Assembly (NCBI GenBank): GCA_003155795.1
Contig: PMEM01000027.1
Span: 100,721 to 135,630 of the forward strand
Origin: Gemmatimonadota bacterium
Lineage (GTDB): Bacteria > Gemmatimonadota > Gemmatimonadetes > Gemmatimonadales > Gemmatimonadaceae
Direction: 5' to 3'
DNA length: 34,910 nucleotides
Shown here: piece by piece, positions 33,765-34,910 of the stretch
How positions within the stretch are numbered: position 1 is the stretch's first letter
Layout: each line of letters begins with the position of its first letter
Notes under the pieces: model-generated
Seen by the model: only the letters and a program-made list of their open reading frames with translations
Told to the model about the DNA's origin: nothing
Databases searched by the model: none
Program-made: the position numbers and the translations under genes

Positions 33765-33790
33765 GGGAAAGGAGGGAGATGTAGGGAGGG
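33765..33790 (+). other. Potential G-quadruplex motif upstream of the lipoprotein gene
   Basis: GGG runs at 33765-33767, 33774-33776, 33784-33786 and 33788-33790 with loops of 6, 7 and 1 nt, in an almost pure purine tract. It lies about 165 bp before the lipoprotein start. Confidence 0.3.
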
Positions 33791-33955
33791 CGGAGCCAAC
33801 TGGCGTCTAGTAGCGCTGGACAGTTCCGAATAAGCACCTGTAAACATTTGATTACTGGTTTGGCGTGAGACTCGCATACAAGCGCCAGGCCGCCCGTTCC
33901 ATGAGGGACGCCCCTGCTTTTGCAGGGCATCAAACACCTTGGAGAGGCAAGACTT

Positions 33956-34882
33956 ATGAGACGTGCCAACAGATGGATATCACCGGTAGTAGTACTGGCA
34001 ACGCTGTTCATCGCGTGCGGGAAGGGAGATACGAGCGCGAGCAAGCAAGGAACAGCTACTCCGGCCACCGTTGCGACGCAGGATTCGACAGCCGCTAACA
34101 CGCAACTTGTGGAGCTCCAGGCGCAGAAAGATTCGCTCTTCGGTGCAACTCGCAGCCTGCTGGCCGCGATGGCGTCGATCGACTCGGCGACCTCGCTCGC
34201 GGGCATGAAGGCGAAGCAGAAGGGTGAACCAATCAAGTCGTATGAGAACGATGTGCGTGATCGTACCGTGGCTGCATTGAAAAGCCTCCGCACCACGCGC
34301 GCTCGCCTCAACACGATTTCCGAGCGCGTCAAGACGCTTGGTGGCGAAAACTCGCAGCTCCAGTCGCAGGTAGATGAATTCACGCGTACTGTCGCCGCTC
34401 TTCAGACGCAGCTAGGCATGTCTCAATCGCGTGCCGATTCGCTGGTACGCCAGCTTTACGCCGCGAATATCCGTATCGACTCGCTCGCATACAAGACGCA
34501 GCAGCTGGGCTACACGATCGATTCAACGGCGTATGAGAGTCACCGCGTGTTCGTCATCAGCGGTACCGCCGACTATCTGGTCAAGCATGGAATCGTGAAC
34601 AAGGTCGGGGGCACCAGATTCCCGTTCATAGTCAAGATTGGCGAGACGATCCGGCCGGCCAATACGCATCCGGATACCACGCTGTTCAGGGCGTTCGACA
34701 TGACCGCACTATCGACTGTACCGGTCGACACCACCAAGACGTATGAAGTCATTTCGGCGCAGGATCTGAGTGGCGCCGATCGATCCGACGCCAAGGGGCG
34801 TGTCTTCAAGGGCCCGATTCACATAACCGATCCCAAGACGTTCTGGAGGCCGTCGCCGTATCTGATCCTTCTCGTTCCCTGA
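33956..34882 (+). CDS. Coiled-coil lipoprotein of unknown function
   Basis: A 308-residue protein. The ATG at 33956 has GGAGAGG 8 nt upstream and is followed by a lipoprotein signal (RRANRWISPVVVLATLFIAC, lipidated Cys at residue 21). After a Thr/Ala-rich linker, residues about 45-195 form heptad-like helices (LVELQAQKDSLFGATRSLLAAM, LKSLRTTRARLNTISERVKTLGGENSQLQSQVDEFTRTVAALQTQLGMSQSRADSLVRQLYA). A globular end follows (RVFVISGTADYLVKHGIVNKVGG, then TYEVISAQDLSG). It is probably an envelope protein spanning part of the periplasm. I recall similar lipoproteins as conserved hypotheticals, with no known role. No operon partner is visible before the window ends at 34910. Confidence 0.85.
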   Translation: MRRANRWISPVVVLATLFIACGKGDTSASKQGTATPATVATQDSTAANTQLVELQAQKDSLFGATRSLLAAMASIDSATSLAGMKAKQKGEPIKSYENDVRDRTVAALKSLRTTRARLNTISERVKTLGGENSQLQSQVDEFTRTVAALQTQLGMSQSRADSLVRQLYAANIRIDSLAYKTQQLGYTIDSTAYESHRVFVISGTADYLVKHGIVNKVGGTRFPFIVKIGETIRPANTHPDTTLFRAFDMTALSTVPVDTTKTYEVISAQDLSGADRSDAKGRVFKGPIHITDPKTFWRPSPYLILLVP

Positions 34883-34910
34883 TTCAGCAGGTTTGGTAAC
34901 ACCAGAAGGG

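Larger units (their letters stand above)
33327..33955. other. 629-bp gap without a convincing gene
   Basis: Short open frames here are overlapping, lack ribosome sites and owe their length to a tandem repeat (33500-33563). The gap also holds a G-rich tract (33765-33790) and, close to the lipoprotein gene, a small hairpin (CCCTGC-TTTT-GCAGGG, 33912-33927). It must contain the promoters of the divergent histidine kinase and lipoprotein genes, which I could not place. Confidence 0.5.

Overview
The window looks like a chromosomal piece from a high-GC, free-living Gram-negative heterotroph. Gemmatimonadota, or a close environmental phylum, is the best guess. The clues are a SusC/SusD pair outside a low-GC Bacteroidetes context, several very large secreted Asp-box (BNR/VPS10-like) repeat proteins, Tat-exported hydrolases, lipoproteins with clear lipoboxes, Shine-Dalgarno-led genes and conventional -35/-10-like promoters. 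The assignment is inference; no rRNA or other phylogenetic marker is present.

Region 1 (1-7769) is a carbohydrate/amide block. On the minus strand a Tat-exported clan GH-D (alpha-galactosidase-like) hydrolase precedes a sodium:solute symporter cut by the left edge. A small lipoprotein and a Tat-exported amidase follow, also on the minus strand. A secreted GH35 beta-galactosidase diverges on the plus strand.

Region 2 (7774-24617) centres on an outer-membrane SusC/SusD pair flanked by three giant Asp-box proteins, called BNR1, BNR2 and BNR3 here. BNR1 (minus) is translationally coupled to a TauE/SafE permease and an enolase-superfamily enzyme resembling hydroxyproline-betaine epimerase / cis-3-hydroxy-L-proline dehydratase. 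BNR2, SusC, SusD and BNR3 run on the plus strand.

Region 3 (24806-31731) is a tightly packed seven-gene operon: a GntR/FCD regulator followed by every enzyme needed to turn trans-4-hydroxy-L-proline into 2-oxoglutarate. These are the epimerase, a three-subunit D-hydroxyproline dehydrogenase, pyrroline-4-hydroxy-2-carboxylate deaminase and 2-oxoglutarate-semialdehyde dehydrogenase. It ends at a strong hairpin shared with a convergent histidine kinase gene. A coiled-coil lipoprotein closes the window.

The main observation is that regions 2 and 3 appear to be one regulon. A near-palindromic element, ATTGGATACWATATCC, overlaps the predicted -10 of BNR2, SusC and the GntR operon, and a degenerate copy lies in the BNR1 promoter. 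Two of these promoters also share TTGCGC at exactly 17 bp from TATATC. The reading proposed here is a hydroxyproline-dedicated outer-membrane uptake and catabolic locus, perhaps fed by collagen or plant hydroxyproline-rich (glyco)proteins, under an FCD-type regulator. The enzymology of region 3 is established family knowledge. The link to SusCD and the BNR proteins is inferred from the shared DNA element and from adjacency. No RNA genes, IS elements or CRISPR arrays were seen.
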